64,000 nucleotides of DNA from Verrucomicrobiota bacterium (GTDB lineage Bacteria > Verrucomicrobiota > Verrucomicrobiia > Verrucomicrobiales > Verrucomicrobiaceae), in the NCBI GenBank assembly GCA_025360015.1, contig JANYCZ010000049.1:105793-169792 (forward strand), written 5' to 3'. Below, one piece after another: positions 8,703 through 17,292 of the stretch; the stretch's first letter is position 1; every line of letters starts with the position of its first letter. The position numbers were made by a program, and so were the translations under genes. A model generated the notes under the pieces. That model did no database searches. It was not told where the DNA came from and saw only the letters and a list, made by a program, of their open reading frames with translations.

Positions 8703-10625
8703 TTATTTTCTCTGGAAGGAGTCGAAGATGCGTGTGACTTCGCCAAAGTCCTTGCCCTCGCGCATGGCCTTTTGCGTCTCGCGTTTGATGTCCTCGTCGA
8801 TCCAGTACACCATGGCGTCCAGCGGCAGCTGGCTCTGGCGCGCATTGCCCGTCTTGGGCCAGCGCACCCAGCGCCAGCAGAGATAACGGTAGAAGGGAGA
8901 TTCCCAGGCGGGGATGCTGTTGGCGCGGTCGTCGATGAGCTTGGCAAGCTGCCAGGACAGGCGCTGCACTTCATCCTCGGTCTCCGCCAGACGATGCTGA
9001 TCGATGAGCTTGTCCAGCTCCGGATCGGCCGTCATGGTCATGTTGTGCGTGTCGGTGACGACCTCACGTTTGCCGTCTTTGCCGACCTTGTAGGCATTGG
9101 AGCTGTGGTAGTTATCCCAGAAGCGCGGATACGGCGGCTGCGCGCCCATGCCAGCAAAGCCGAGCTCGTGGTTTTTCTGATCGAGCTTTTTGTACATCTG
9201 CGTGGTGTCGAGACCTTCCACCTTGATCTCGAGTCCTGCTTTCTTCGCCTCTTCTTTCAGGCGCAGCATGATGGGCGTGATCGTACCTGAATTGAACGTG
9301 GTCAGGGTGAAGGACAGCCGTTTGCCTGCGGTGTTTTGCAGAATGCCGTCCGGCCCCGGCGTGGTGTAACCCGCCTTGGCAAAATGTTCGCGCGCCTTCA
9401 CCGGGTCAAAGGGACGCGCTTTGACATCGGGATTGGTGAACTTGCCATAGCCTGACACCAGACTGTTCATGCGGGTCTTGTCACCCCGGAAGTCCACATC
9501 GATCACCTTCTGAAAATTCATCGCGTAGTTGATGCCCAGACGCACCTCCAGATTGTCCAGCGGCGGCTTGCTTTCATTGAGGAGGATGCCCCAGGTGACC
9601 TGCGGAAATTCGTTGTAAAAGACATGCCGCTCGATGTAGCCCTTGTGCAGCTCGGGGATCTCCGCCTTGTCATACCAGTAGCGCGGCAGGCCACCGACAA
9701 AGAAGTCCAGCTCCCCCTGCCGGAACATCTCAAAGGCTTTGTCCTGGCTGGCGATGATTTTGTACTCAATGGAGTCCACATTGAAGAGGTAGCGGTAGTG
9801 CTTCTTGTCCCTGCCCCACCAGTTCTTCATCCGGCTCAGCGTGATGCTGCGTCCGGGGTTCATGCCTTCCGGCAGAATGTCATAAGCACCGGTGCTCGGC
9901 GCCTTGCGCCACTGGTATCGCGCCGGGAAGTCAGGACCAAGCTCGCGGTAAAACTTGCGCGACATGGGCTGGAAGTCTCCCACATACCACATCGGGTCCG
10001 GCTTGGCCTCGGGGATGGTGAAGGAGAACGTGTGATCATCGTACTTCGTGATGGCTTTGAACTCCTTTGAGAAATAGTCGTTGTACCACGGGTCCTTGAT
10101 GTGCGGACTCAGCATGATGAAAAACGTCATGAAGAAATCTTCCACCGTGATGGGTGTGCCGTCTGTAAAGGTCAGCTTCGGATCCAGCTTGAAATAGATC
10201 GTCTTCTTGTCCTTGGAATAGGCCCACTCATCCGCCATGCTCGGGATCCAGGCATCCAGATCGGGATGCCGTTTGACGATCCACATGTACACATTGTCAT
10301 GGTGCTCACCACGAAACGGATTGCTCGCATCCGGTCCGACGACACGAAAGGTCGGCGGATAAGTGGGATGAAAATCATGGAAGGTGCCGCCCTTCTTTGC
10401 CGCAGGATCGCCAAACTCCGGCACATCCGCACCGTTTTCCCATTTCAAATCAGCAGGCAGATCCGCAGGCGTCTTCCACTGGAAGAACTCCGGCTTCGAT
10501 TTCCAAAACGCCTCCACCTCCGCCGTGTTGTCATAAGGCGGAAAACGATCATCCGTGGATTTGGAGCAGGAGGCCAGATGAACCGCGACGATGGCGGCGA
10601 GGCAGCAATACAATTTTGAGTTCAT
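8703..10625 (-). CDS. yejA: YejA-like periplasmic peptide-binding lipoprotein of the ABC importer
   Basis: A 640-residue family 5 extracellular solute-binding protein that captures peptides for the YejBE permease. The N-terminus is a lipoprotein signal with lipobox LASC (Cys20). Family 5 features include KKGGTFHDF, the DAWIPSMADEWAYSKD region and LTFTDGTPITVEDF. YejA relatives take up microcin C-like peptides and, in some bacteria, murein peptides; which applies here is unknown. The ATG overlaps the stop of the preceding PIN-toxin gene as ATGA, so the binding protein is translationally coupled to a toxin gene, which is unusual. Confidence 0.92.
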   Translation of the reverse strand: MNSKLYCCLAAIVAVHLASCSKSTDDRFPPYDNTAEVEAFWKSKPEFFQWKTPADLPADLKWENGADVPEFGDPAAKKGGTFHDFHPTYPPTFRVVGPDASNPFRGEHHDNVYMWIVKRHPDLDAWIPSMADEWAYSKDKKTIYFKLDPKLTFTDGTPITVEDFFMTFFIMLSPHIKDPWYNDYFSKEFKAITKYDDHTFSFTIPEAKPDPMWYVGDFQPMSRKFYRELGPDFPARYQWRKAPSTGAYDILPEGMNPGRSITLSRMKNWWGRDKKHYRYLFNVDSIEYKIIASQDKAFEMFRQGELDFFVGGLPRYWYDKAEIPELHKGYIERHVFYNEFPQVTWGILLNESKPPLDNLEVRLGINYAMNFQKVIDVDFRGDKTRMNSLVSGYGKFTNPDVKARPFDPVKAREHFAKAGYTTPGPDGILQNTAGKRLSFTLTTFNSGTITPIMLRLKEEAKKAGLEIKVEGLDTTQMYKKLDQKNHELGFAGMGAQPPYPRFWDNYHSSNAYKVGKDGKREVVTDTHNMTMTADPELDKLIDQHRLAETEDEVQRLSWQLAKLIDDRANSIPAWESPFYRYLCWRWVRWPKTGNARQSQLPLDAMVYWIDEDIKRETQKAMREGKDFGEVTRIFDSFQRK

Positions 10626-11107
10626 TCTCCGACCTCCTTCAGTAGTGCTGCGATGAGTGCTGGGCTGGCGCGGAAGCCGAGGTTGAGCAGTTCTTCAAAC
10701 ACCGGCTTGAGGGTCCCACCCAGCAACGAGGATCTTTGCGCAGACACCAGCACTCCCAGAAGGCCGATATGAGCGATGCCTCTTTTTCTTGCCAGATTGC
10801 GCGCAGCGTGATCATCCACCATGAGCAAGTCCGCGTGAAGTTCCTCGCAAAGGATGATGGCTTCCGCCTCTCCATGGTCGATTTCTGCTTCGAGCTCAAG
10901 GGCGCGTGCCGGTGCATTCAACGACCGTACCGTCAGCCATCCGGCTTCCAGCACGCGCTGGATCGGGGGCAGTTCCACCGCGCCACGCGCAAGTTCGGCA
11001 GCCACTGCCGGTGGGATGAAGACTTGACCATAGAGACCTTGCAGCAGGCCCTCCCGGCCCAGCAAGGCGAGATAACAGAGGCACGAGGTGTCTGACACGA
11101 CGATCAC
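10622..11107 (-). CDS. PIN-domain toxin, DUF3368 family
   Basis: A 161-residue predicted PIN-domain ribonuclease starting with GTG at 11107 (the GTG overlaps the antitoxin TGA). The first strand carries the conserved Asp (VVSDTSCLCYL). Further acidic residues follow in EIDHGEAEAIILCEEL and LLMVDDHAARNLARKRG, the pattern expected for the metal site. DUF3368 PIN proteins are usually paired with UPF0175 proteins, exactly as here. The long open frame begins upstream inside the antitoxin and is not the gene. The stop overlaps the yejA start. Confidence 0.87.
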   Translation of the reverse strand: MIVVSDTSCLCYLALLGREGLLQGLYGQVFIPPAVAAELARGAVELPPIQRVLEAGWLTVRSLNAPARALELEAEIDHGEAEAIILCEELHADLLMVDDHAARNLARKRGIAHIGLLGVLVSAQRSSLLGGTLKPVFEELLNLGFRASPALIAALLKEVGE

Positions 11108-11352
11108 GACAGTCCTTGGGCACGCAGGGTTTCCAGGTCGTCCGCCAGCTCTTCCATGGTGAACTCGCGAATGGGCAGGCCGCGTTCGGAGCGCCACTGC
11201 TCGAACTCAAAAAAGTCCGCTCCGCTGAGCCGGCGTGCCTGGCTGGCGGAAAGACGCTGCTGGGCAAACAAGGCCAGCGCCAGCTCCTTGAGCGCTGCCT
11301 TTTCGTCCAGATGGGCCTGCTGCACGATTTGATCTGGGATCTCGAGTGTCAT
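11104..11352 (-). CDS. UPF0175-family antitoxin
   Basis: An 82-residue protein matching UPF0175: MTLEIPDQIVQQAHLDEKA, then a helix-turn-helix-like ALALFAQQRLSASQARRLSG and FFEFEQWRSERGLPI. These proteins act as antitoxin and DNA-binding partners of DUF3368 PIN toxins. The ATG at 11352 was chosen because it matches the family start; the open frame extends upstream to 11436 without similarity. It lies 31 bases after yejE and overlaps the toxin start, so the pair is inserted between the permease and binding-protein genes of one operon. Confidence 0.85.
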   Translation of the reverse strand: MTLEIPDQIVQQAHLDEKAALKELALALFAQQRLSASQARRLSGADFFEFEQWRSERGLPIREFTMEELADDLETLRAQGLS

Positions 11353-11383
11353 GACGTGAACATAATCGGCTGGCGGTTCATTG

Positions 11384-12895
11384 TCAGCGGTAGGTGGTGA
11401 ATTTTTTCGGATCGAAAGCCTCGCGCACGGCTTCACCGACGAACGTGACCAGCACCAGCGCCGTGGTCATGGCCACGAAGGCGCTGCTGACGATCCAGGG
11501 GTAGTTGAAGTCCTCCGTGCCTTCGCGCAGCAGGCGGCCCCAGCTTGGCTCCTCCGGCGGCAGGCCGAAGCCGAGGAAGTCCAGCGCGGCGAGCTCGGTG
11601 ATGATGGCGGCGACTTCAAAGGGTGCCAGCGTCACGAGAATGGCGATGCTGTTGGGCAGGATGTGCTTGAAGATCACCCGGCCTGTCCCTGCGCCAAGCA
11701 GGCGCGCGGAGGCGACGTAATCCCGCGCCTTCTCTTTGTACGACGCTGTGCGGATGTAGATGGTCGTGCCCATCCAGCTAAACGCCGAAATGATCACCAC
11801 GAGCACAAACAAGCTGGGGCTCACGATGGAACTGATGATCATCACCACGAAGAGGAAGGGCAGCACCGACCAGATCTCGATCAAACGTGTGCCGATCAGA
11901 TCGTACAGCCCGCCGAAGTAGCCCAGCGTGCCGCCAACAATCACGCCCACCGCAAACACGAACGTCACATACAAAATGGCGGCAATGATCGCCTGCTGCC
12001 AGCCGCCGAAAAGAATCGCCAGCACATCCCCGCCAGAGGAGGTGGTGCCCAGGAAATGGCCCTGAGTCCAGGACGGCAGCGAAGGCGGATAGATCACCGC
12101 CTGCAGCTTGTCTCCCGCCTGTCCTTCCAGCGCAGCGGCCTTGCCATCGCTGTAGTCCGTGTAGCTGACCTTGCTGCCTTTTTCATACTTCGCTTTTTCC
12201 ACCTGCTCCCCTGCGACGTTCCAGCCACGCATTTCGCCCTGCTTCAAACCATGGCGGTAGATGAACTCCTGCCGCTTCTGCTGCGGCTTGTCGCGAAAGA
12301 CCGTGTAGGCGCGGCCGTCGAACGGCTCGGTGGATTCCTCCGCATAGATCAGACCCTCCTTCTCATGCAGCGCCACAATCACTTCCGGCGTGTCAAGCTT
12401 GGCATCATACGGCACAAACGGCAGCAGCACCCAGTTCGCGGATTTCGTGTCACGAAACTGCTGCTGCAGCTTGCGGTAGTCGGTTTCACTGTCGTCTTTG
12501 AGGCCGAAGGTGGTGGCAGGCAGTACCTTGGTGACAAACGGAAAGTAATAGCTCCCTTCGTAGCGGACGATCAGCGCCCGCTTGCCCACGATGAAGCCAT
12601 CCAGTGACGCCACGGCCACCAGGCCAATCAGGATAAGGAAGGAGGCATAGCCACGCCGGATGGCTTTGAAGCGTGCCAGTTGCTTCAAAGTCAGCGGCCC
12701 AAACTGCCACTGCCGGTGTCCGCGCCACAGCAGGAAACCGCCGACCAGCGCGAGGCCGGCGAGGATGATCCAGCCAGCCCACGCATCACCAAGAAACGGT
12801 ACTTTCAAAACAGGCACCGCCAGCGCCAGCCCCTGGCACAGCGCACTGAGCGCTGCATAAAACAGAATCAAAATGCCGGTGGTGCGCGGTGACAT
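11384..12895 (-). CDS. yejE: YejE-like ABC transporter permease, enlarged
   Basis: Inner-membrane permease subunit. Its core matches YejE: RRGYASFLILIGL, then VRYEGSYYFP, the LGTTSSGGDVLA segment, the EAA-type loop (SARLLGAGTGRVIFKHILPN), LDFLGFGLPPEEPSWG and the terminal GEAVREAFDPKKF. At 503 residues it is about 160 longer than E. coli YejE (341). The extra sequence forms an N-terminal pair of hydrophobic segments (residues 7-55) and a larger periplasmic region between about residues 105 and 295. The ATG at 12895, one base after the yejB stop, was preferred over an upstream TTG. Confidence 0.9.
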   Translation of the reverse strand: MSPRTTGILILFYAALSALCQGLALAVPVLKVPFLGDAWAGWIILAGLALVGGFLLWRGHRQWQFGPLTLKQLARFKAIRRGYASFLILIGLVAVASLDGFIVGKRALIVRYEGSYYFPFVTKVLPATTFGLKDDSETDYRKLQQQFRDTKSANWVLLPFVPYDAKLDTPEVIVALHEKEGLIYAEESTEPFDGRAYTVFRDKPQQKRQEFIYRHGLKQGEMRGWNVAGEQVEKAKYEKGSKVSYTDYSDGKAAALEGQAGDKLQAVIYPPSLPSWTQGHFLGTTSSGGDVLAILFGGWQQAIIAAILYVTFVFAVGVIVGGTLGYFGGLYDLIGTRLIEIWSVLPFLFVVMIISSIVSPSLFVLVVIISAFSWMGTTIYIRTASYKEKARDYVASARLLGAGTGRVIFKHILPNSIAILVTLAPFEVAAIITELAALDFLGFGLPPEEPSWGRLLREGTEDFNYPWIVSSAFVAMTTALVLVTFVGEAVREAFDPKKFTTYR

Positions 12896-12896
12896 G

Positions 12897-14153
12897 TTAT
12901 TCAAAGCGAATGCGCGGGTCCGTCAGCGCCACGAAGAAATCGGAGAGTATGTTGCCAAGCATCAGCAGCAGCACATTGACCACCAGGATGCCCATCACCA
13001 GCGGATAGTCCCGGTCCAGGATGCTGTTGTAGCTCAGCAGGCCAAAGCCGTTGATCTCAAAGATCAGCTCGATGAGCATCGAACCTGCGACAAAAATCGA
13101 AACGATGTGGCCCAGCGTGGTCGCCAGCGGAATCATGGAATTGCGCAGCGCATGCACCAGCACGGACCGGCGGTAGCTCGCGCCTTTGGCGATGGCGGTG
13201 CGCACATAGTCGGCGGCCAGGTTGTCCATCAGGTTGTTCTTCATCAGCATTGTGGTGAAAGCGAAAGCCCCGACAAGATAGCAGATCAGCGGCAGAAACG
13301 CGTGATGCAGCAGGTCCCAGATCTTCGCGGCGAAGCCCAGCTCGTCAAAATGCTCGCTGGTAAATCCACCCGTGGGAAACCAGCGCATGCGTGCCGCCAG
13401 ATACACCACCAGCACACTCGCCAGCACAAAACCAGGCACGGAATAGCCAATAAAAATGAGCACCGAGCTGACACTGTCCACCATCGTGCGGTGCTTGATC
13501 GCCTTCAAAATGCCCAGCGGAATGCAGATCACATACGTGATCAAAAACGTCGCCAGCCCATAGAAGAGAGAAACCGGCATGCGCTGCACAATCATGTTCC
13601 ACACATACTCATTGTAGCGTGTGGAGACGCCCAGGTTTCCCTGCAGGAGTCCGCTGAATTCCGTGCGATACACCTGCACACGCTCCTTGCCCGGTTCCGG
13701 GAAAGTATACCAGTGCTTCAGCCCGGCAGCCTCCTCCGCGCGCAGCTCACCCTTGCGGCTGACGGTGGCATGCGTGATGCGATACGCGTTGTTCGGCTTC
13801 CACTCCGCACGCGGCAGCAGCATTTGCAGGGTGACCGTCGTTTCATCCTTGCCCTTCTCAAACTTCACAAACTGCTTGTCCACCTCACGCGGGATCATCC
13901 CCAGCCAGGCCAGATAGGCCGGCACAAACGAGCGGTCAAAACCATAGTAGGCGGCCTGCTCCTGCTTTTGCTCTTCGCTCAATGACCCCCCGGCATCCTT
14001 CATGCCACGGCCCCCTTCCACGGAGGCATTTTTCCGCATCGCCGCCTCCAGCGGTCCGCCGGGTGTGATGCGCGTGATGAGGAAAACCACCAGCGTCGCC
14101 CCGAGCAGCGTCGGAATGATGAGCAAGAAGCGGCGGATGAAGTAGTCGCGCAT
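12897..14153 (-). CDS. yejB: YejB-like ABC transporter permease
   Basis: A 418-residue inner-membrane permease, first gene of the transporter operon. It starts MRDYFIRRFLLIIPTLLGATLVVFLITRITPGGP, as YejB proteins do (given here as one N-terminal helix plus PGGP), and ends DRDYPLVMG...DPRIRFE, close to the YejB terminus DPRIDFE. The inner-membrane-component loop (YVRTAIAKGASYRRSVLVHA) is present. A periplasmic insert of roughly 100 residues after the first helix contains charged segments. It is divergent from the aspartyl-protease gene, with 127 bases between the two starts. Confidence 0.92.
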   Translation of the reverse strand: MRDYFIRRFLLIIPTLLGATLVVFLITRITPGGPLEAAMRKNASVEGGRGMKDAGGSLSEEQKQEQAAYYGFDRSFVPAYLAWLGMIPREVDKQFVKFEKGKDETTVTLQMLLPRAEWKPNNAYRITHATVSRKGELRAEEAAGLKHWYTFPEPGKERVQVYRTEFSGLLQGNLGVSTRYNEYVWNMIVQRMPVSLFYGLATFLITYVICIPLGILKAIKHRTMVDSVSSVLIFIGYSVPGFVLASVLVVYLAARMRWFPTGGFTSEHFDELGFAAKIWDLLHHAFLPLICYLVGAFAFTTMLMKNNLMDNLAADYVRTAIAKGASYRRSVLVHALRNSMIPLATTLGHIVSIFVAGSMLIELIFEINGFGLLSYNSILDRDYPLVMGILVVNVLLLMLGNILSDFFVALTDPRIRFE

Positions 14154-14280
14154 GTGGCGGTCGGCGGGAGGAGAACGGAAACCTTCAGCAATACGCCGCT
14201 GCGCACAAGGATTTGTGTATCATTTGCGCACAACCGCCGAATGCGAATGCGTGGATTGCGTTTAAGCATGCACCAGCCGC

Positions 14281-15174
14281 ATGAAAACGTTCCCCGCCCT
14301 TCTGATCGCATCCCTGCTTTCCTCCTGTGCGGCGCCGTTTCTGCCCATGGCACCGCAAAATCCTGCCGCAGATGTCGCGGTGCCGATGCAACTGCGGGCG
14401 GGGACGCCGCACATCATGGTCAGCATCAATGGTCAGCATCCCATTCCCGTGCTGTTGGACACGGGCGCCACCATGAGCGTCTTCGCACCTGAGGTCGCCA
14501 CCAGTTTCGCGCTCCTGCCCACCGGCGGCCGGCGTGTACAGATTCGCGGGGTGCATGGCATCGCAGGAGCCAGCCAGGCCGTAATGAACACCCTGGACCT
14601 CGGCCGCTGGCGCGCCACGAACGTCCCGTGCCTGGTGCGTGGCAGTTCCAGCTTTCGTACAGCAGACGGGCTGGGCAGCGCCATCCTCGGCATGGATCAC
14701 CTGCGCCGTCATTGCAGCTTCCTGACCATTGATTACCAGCGCAACATCGTAGAGCTCGGTTTTGCGCGCTCGTTTCAGCCCCTCAGCGGCAGGGTCACCC
14801 GCACGCCGCTGCGCTGGGCCATGGGCATGCCCATCATTCGTGTCAGCTCCGGCGGCATCGCCTGGGACGCAGTCGTGGATTCAGGTTCGACTTGGGGCAT
14901 CGTGGTCGATCAAAGCACCGCCGCCAGTCTGGGTCATGCCCACGACGGCACAGGCATGCCCGGCGTGATCCTCAGCGGCGTGGGCGGCAGCGTCCGCGCG
15001 GATCAGGCAGGGGCGCGTACCATCCAGGTGCCTGCGACCACCCTCTGCGGGGAGATGCACCCAGGGACCACGTTGTACGTCATGCCCGGCCCCAAGCGCG
15101 TAGGATCACGCTTCTGGCAGGGCACACGCCTGACGGTGGATTTTCGCGGCAATGCCCTCTGGCTGGAACGGTGA
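14281..15174 (+). CDS. Lipoprotein aspartyl protease, two Asp motifs (copy 1)
   Basis: A 297-residue exported protein with a lipoprotein-type signal (LLSSC, Cys16). Two retropepsin-like half-sites are visible in one chain: LLDTGATMSVFA (Asp60) and VVDSGSTWGIV (Asp200), each preceded by a hydrophobic strand and a GxP/IxV substrate-flap-like segment. The hydrophobic motif AILGMDHL follows the first lobe. The arrangement suggests an intramolecular pepsin-like dimer rather than a retroviral-type homodimer; whether both Asp are catalytic is inference. The next gene is a tandem paralogue. Substrate is unknown. Confidence 0.8.
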   Translation: MKTFPALLIASLLSSCAAPFLPMAPQNPAADVAVPMQLRAGTPHIMVSINGQHPIPVLLDTGATMSVFAPEVATSFALLPTGGRRVQIRGVHGIAGASQAVMNTLDLGRWRATNVPCLVRGSSSFRTADGLGSAILGMDHLRRHCSFLTIDYQRNIVELGFARSFQPLSGRVTRTPLRWAMGMPIIRVSSGGIAWDAVVDSGSTWGIVVDQSTAASLGHAHDGTGMPGVILSGVGGSVRADQAGARTIQVPATTLCGEMHPGTTLYVMPGPKRVGSRFWQGTRLTVDFRGNALWLER

Positions 15175-15237
15175 GCACAACTCTTGCGCGGGGCGCTGAT
15201 TGACAGCAGCCAACCCCCGCTGAATGGCTTACGCCCC

Positions 15238-16284
15238 ATGAATCGTCTGCATTTCACCCTCGTCCTAAGACTGGCGCTGACGGTCAGCGCGCTGGCCTAT
15301 CTCACGGCCTGTGCCGACTCGTTTGCCGTCAAAAGGGAGGCGGTGCCAGAAAAGTTGCAGAAGCAGCTGCAGGCGCAGGCCATCCCGGCCTCCGAACTCA
15401 AGATGGCCAGCACCGGCGGCCTGAACATCCGGACCAACAGCCTCCCTCCGCCGGAGGGTGTGCTCAAGGTGCCCATGTACTATGAGCGCGGCATTCCGCA
15501 CCTCAAAGTCAGCCTCAACGGCCAGAAGCCCAAAAAGTTCATGCTCGACACCGGTGCCGCCATGAGTGTGTTCGATGCGGAGCAAGCCGTGGAGTATGGC
15601 ATGCGCACCGTGCCCCAGTCACGACCCACCATGTCGGGCGTGCTGGAAAAAGTACCCGGGATGGGCGCGCTCATTCCCACGCTGCAGATCGGCACCTGGC
15701 GGGTGGAAAACCTGCCCTGCATCATCCGCATGCAGCGCACCACCCTCGGTGCGGGCATCCTCAAGGAGAATATCGGCATCTCCCTGCTGGGCGTGAATCT
15801 CCTCTCCAAACACTGCAAGTATGCGACGCTGGATTTTTTGAAGGAGCAGTTTGAGTTTGGTTTCACCCGCAGCTTTGCAGGGCCGGTGCGCAAGCATTCG
15901 CACAGGGCCAGCCTCAACATGAAGCACGGTGTCCCCACCACGCTGCTCAAGTACGGCAAGCTCTCCTGGGAAGCCGTGGTCGATTCAGGCTCCGTTTTCG
16001 GCGTGCAGCTCGACCGCCGGGTCGCCGAGGTGCTGGGCTACAAAAACGGCGGCTGGGATGTGGGCGGAAACTACCTCATCACCGGTGTCGGTGGCGCTCA
16101 GACACCGAAGGAAGCCAAGGTGCGGGTGCTGGAGTTCAAGGCGCTCGGCCTGTTTGGCTCCTATTACCCCTTTGCGCAGGTGGACGTCATGCCCGGCCCC
16201 TCACGCCTCGGCACGTTCCTGCTGGAAGACTACCGTGTGACCCTCGATTTTGAGCACAATGTGCTCTGGGTTGAGTGGGGTTGA
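15238..16284 (+). CDS. Lipoprotein aspartyl protease, two Asp motifs (copy 2)
   Basis: Tandem paralogue of the preceding gene, 348 residues, starting at the ATG at 15238; the open frame continues upstream to 15184 without a signal sequence. The signal ends at a lipobox-like LTAC (Cys25). Motifs are FMLDTGAAMSVFD (Asp104) and AVVDSGSVFGVQLD (Asp249), with LLGVNLLSKHC after the first lobe and a shared C-terminal block VMPGPSRLGTFLLEDYRVTLDF. It carries about 50 extra residues between signal and protease domain. The 64-base gap to copy 1 fits a two-gene operon. Confidence 0.8.
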   Translation: MNRLHFTLVLRLALTVSALAYLTACADSFAVKREAVPEKLQKQLQAQAIPASELKMASTGGLNIRTNSLPPPEGVLKVPMYYERGIPHLKVSLNGQKPKKFMLDTGAAMSVFDAEQAVEYGMRTVPQSRPTMSGVLEKVPGMGALIPTLQIGTWRVENLPCIIRMQRTTLGAGILKENIGISLLGVNLLSKHCKYATLDFLKEQFEFGFTRSFAGPVRKHSHRASLNMKHGVPTTLLKYGKLSWEAVVDSGSVFGVQLDRRVAEVLGYKNGGWDVGGNYLITGVGGAQTPKEAKVRVLEFKALGLFGSYYPFAQVDVMPGPSRLGTFLLEDYRVTLDFEHNVLWVEWG

Positions 16285-16421
16285 AGAAAAACGGCGGGAA
16301 AGGGCCCTAAAAAGACGTTTTTTTGAGACAGGTTCGCAATAGACAGGCTGCGACTACAAAAGTTCAAAAAAATTACAGATGACGGTTGCAAACATGCTCC
16401 CGTCTTTCTATTCTGGATCTC

Positions 16422-16441
16422 CTTGTGAAATTTTTCACAAG
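16422..16441. promoter_or_regulatory. Perfect palindrome with CRP-type half sites upstream of actA
   Basis: The 20-base palindrome CTTGTGAAATTTTTCACAAG contains TGTGA-N6-TCACA, exactly the spacing and half-site consensus recognised by CRP-type members of the Crp/Fnr family. It ends 21 bases before the chosen actA ATG (16463). A site this close to the start would act as a repressor site, or mark a transcript leader hairpin, unless the promoter lies further downstream than expected. No matching site was noticed elsewhere in the window, and no regulator gene is nearby. Confidence 0.5.
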
Positions 16442-16462
16442 CTCATCTTGCCGACACTTTCT

Positions 16463-17269
16463 ATGGGTAACTTTTTTCCGCGTTGGACCAACTGGCTGCC
16501 GCTCAAGCTCGCCATTGCCGTCGTGTTCATTGCCTTCGGCGTGAGTGTCGGCATCGCCTACTACTTCACACCGAAATACACTCGCGTGGGTTATGAACCC
16601 ACGCAGCCGGTGCCGTTCTCACACAAAATCCATGCGGGTCAGCTCGCGCTCGACTGCCGCTACTGCCACAGCTTTGTGGAGAGCTCCAGCCACTCGAACG
16701 TCCCCACCAACCAGACCTGCTTCAATTGCCACGGTCCGGGCAAAGGCAATATTCGCAGCAATTCCCCCAAGCTGGATCTCGTCATCAAAGCCAACGAAAC
16801 CGGCAAGTCCATCCCCTGGGTCAAAGTTCACAAGGCTCCTGATTACGTCTATTTCAATCACAGCGCCCATCTCAACCGCGGCATTTCCTGCGTCAATTGC
16901 CACGGCAAGATCACCGAGATGGAAGTCGTCCGCCACGACCAGCCGCAGTCCATGGGCTGGTGCCTTGACTGCCACCGCAATCCTGAGAAGAACCTCCGCC
17001 CCCTCGAGTTCGTCACCAAGCTGGACTACAAAGCCGGCGACCTGAAGCGTGCTGAGTTCTACAAGACCCTCCTCGACAAGAAGGTCCCGGCCGCTGAAAT
17101 CGCCACCACCATCGGCGGTGAAGGCACCAAGGCGGACAGCCTCGACCAGCTCGTTGCTCTCGCAGAGAAAACTTACGGTAAAGACGTGACCCAGACTGAA
17201 GTGGGCGCTCAGATCAAGAAGCACTGGCAGATTCAGCCGCCGGAATCCTGCACCGCCTGCCACCGCTAA
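16463..17269 (+). CDS. actA: Alternative complex III subunit A, pentaheme cytochrome c
   Basis: Membrane-anchored multiheme cytochrome of the quinol:acceptor oxidoreductase ACIII, passing electrons from the complex to a terminal oxidase. In 268 residues it has one N-terminal membrane helix (LPLKLAIAVVFIAFGVSVGIAYYF, residues about 8-31; quoted as one helix) and five CxxCH heme motifs: CRYCH, CFNCH, CVNCH, CLDCH and CTACH. The ATG at 16463 is preferred over the open frame at 16379, because the palindrome at 16422-16441 would otherwise fall in the coding region and the N-terminus then fits the family. First gene of the respiratory train. Confidence 0.94.
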   Translation: MGNFFPRWTNWLPLKLAIAVVFIAFGVSVGIAYYFTPKYTRVGYEPTQPVPFSHKIHAGQLALDCRYCHSFVESSSHSNVPTNQTCFNCHGPGKGNIRSNSPKLDLVIKANETGKSIPWVKVHKAPDYVYFNHSAHLNRGISCVNCHGKITEMEVVRHDQPQSMGWCLDCHRNPEKNLRPLEFVTKLDYKAGDLKRAEFYKTLLDKKVPAAEIATTIGGEGTKADSLDQLVALAEKTYGKDVTQTEVGAQIKKHWQIQPPESCTACHR

Positions 17270-17292
17270 CACGCCGCCCCTTTTTCTGACAC

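Noticed and set aside
12896-12904. TTG start for yejE at 12904
   Set aside because: The ATG at 12895 lies one base after the yejB stop and gives a natural N-terminus; the TTG adds only three residues and overlaps yejB.
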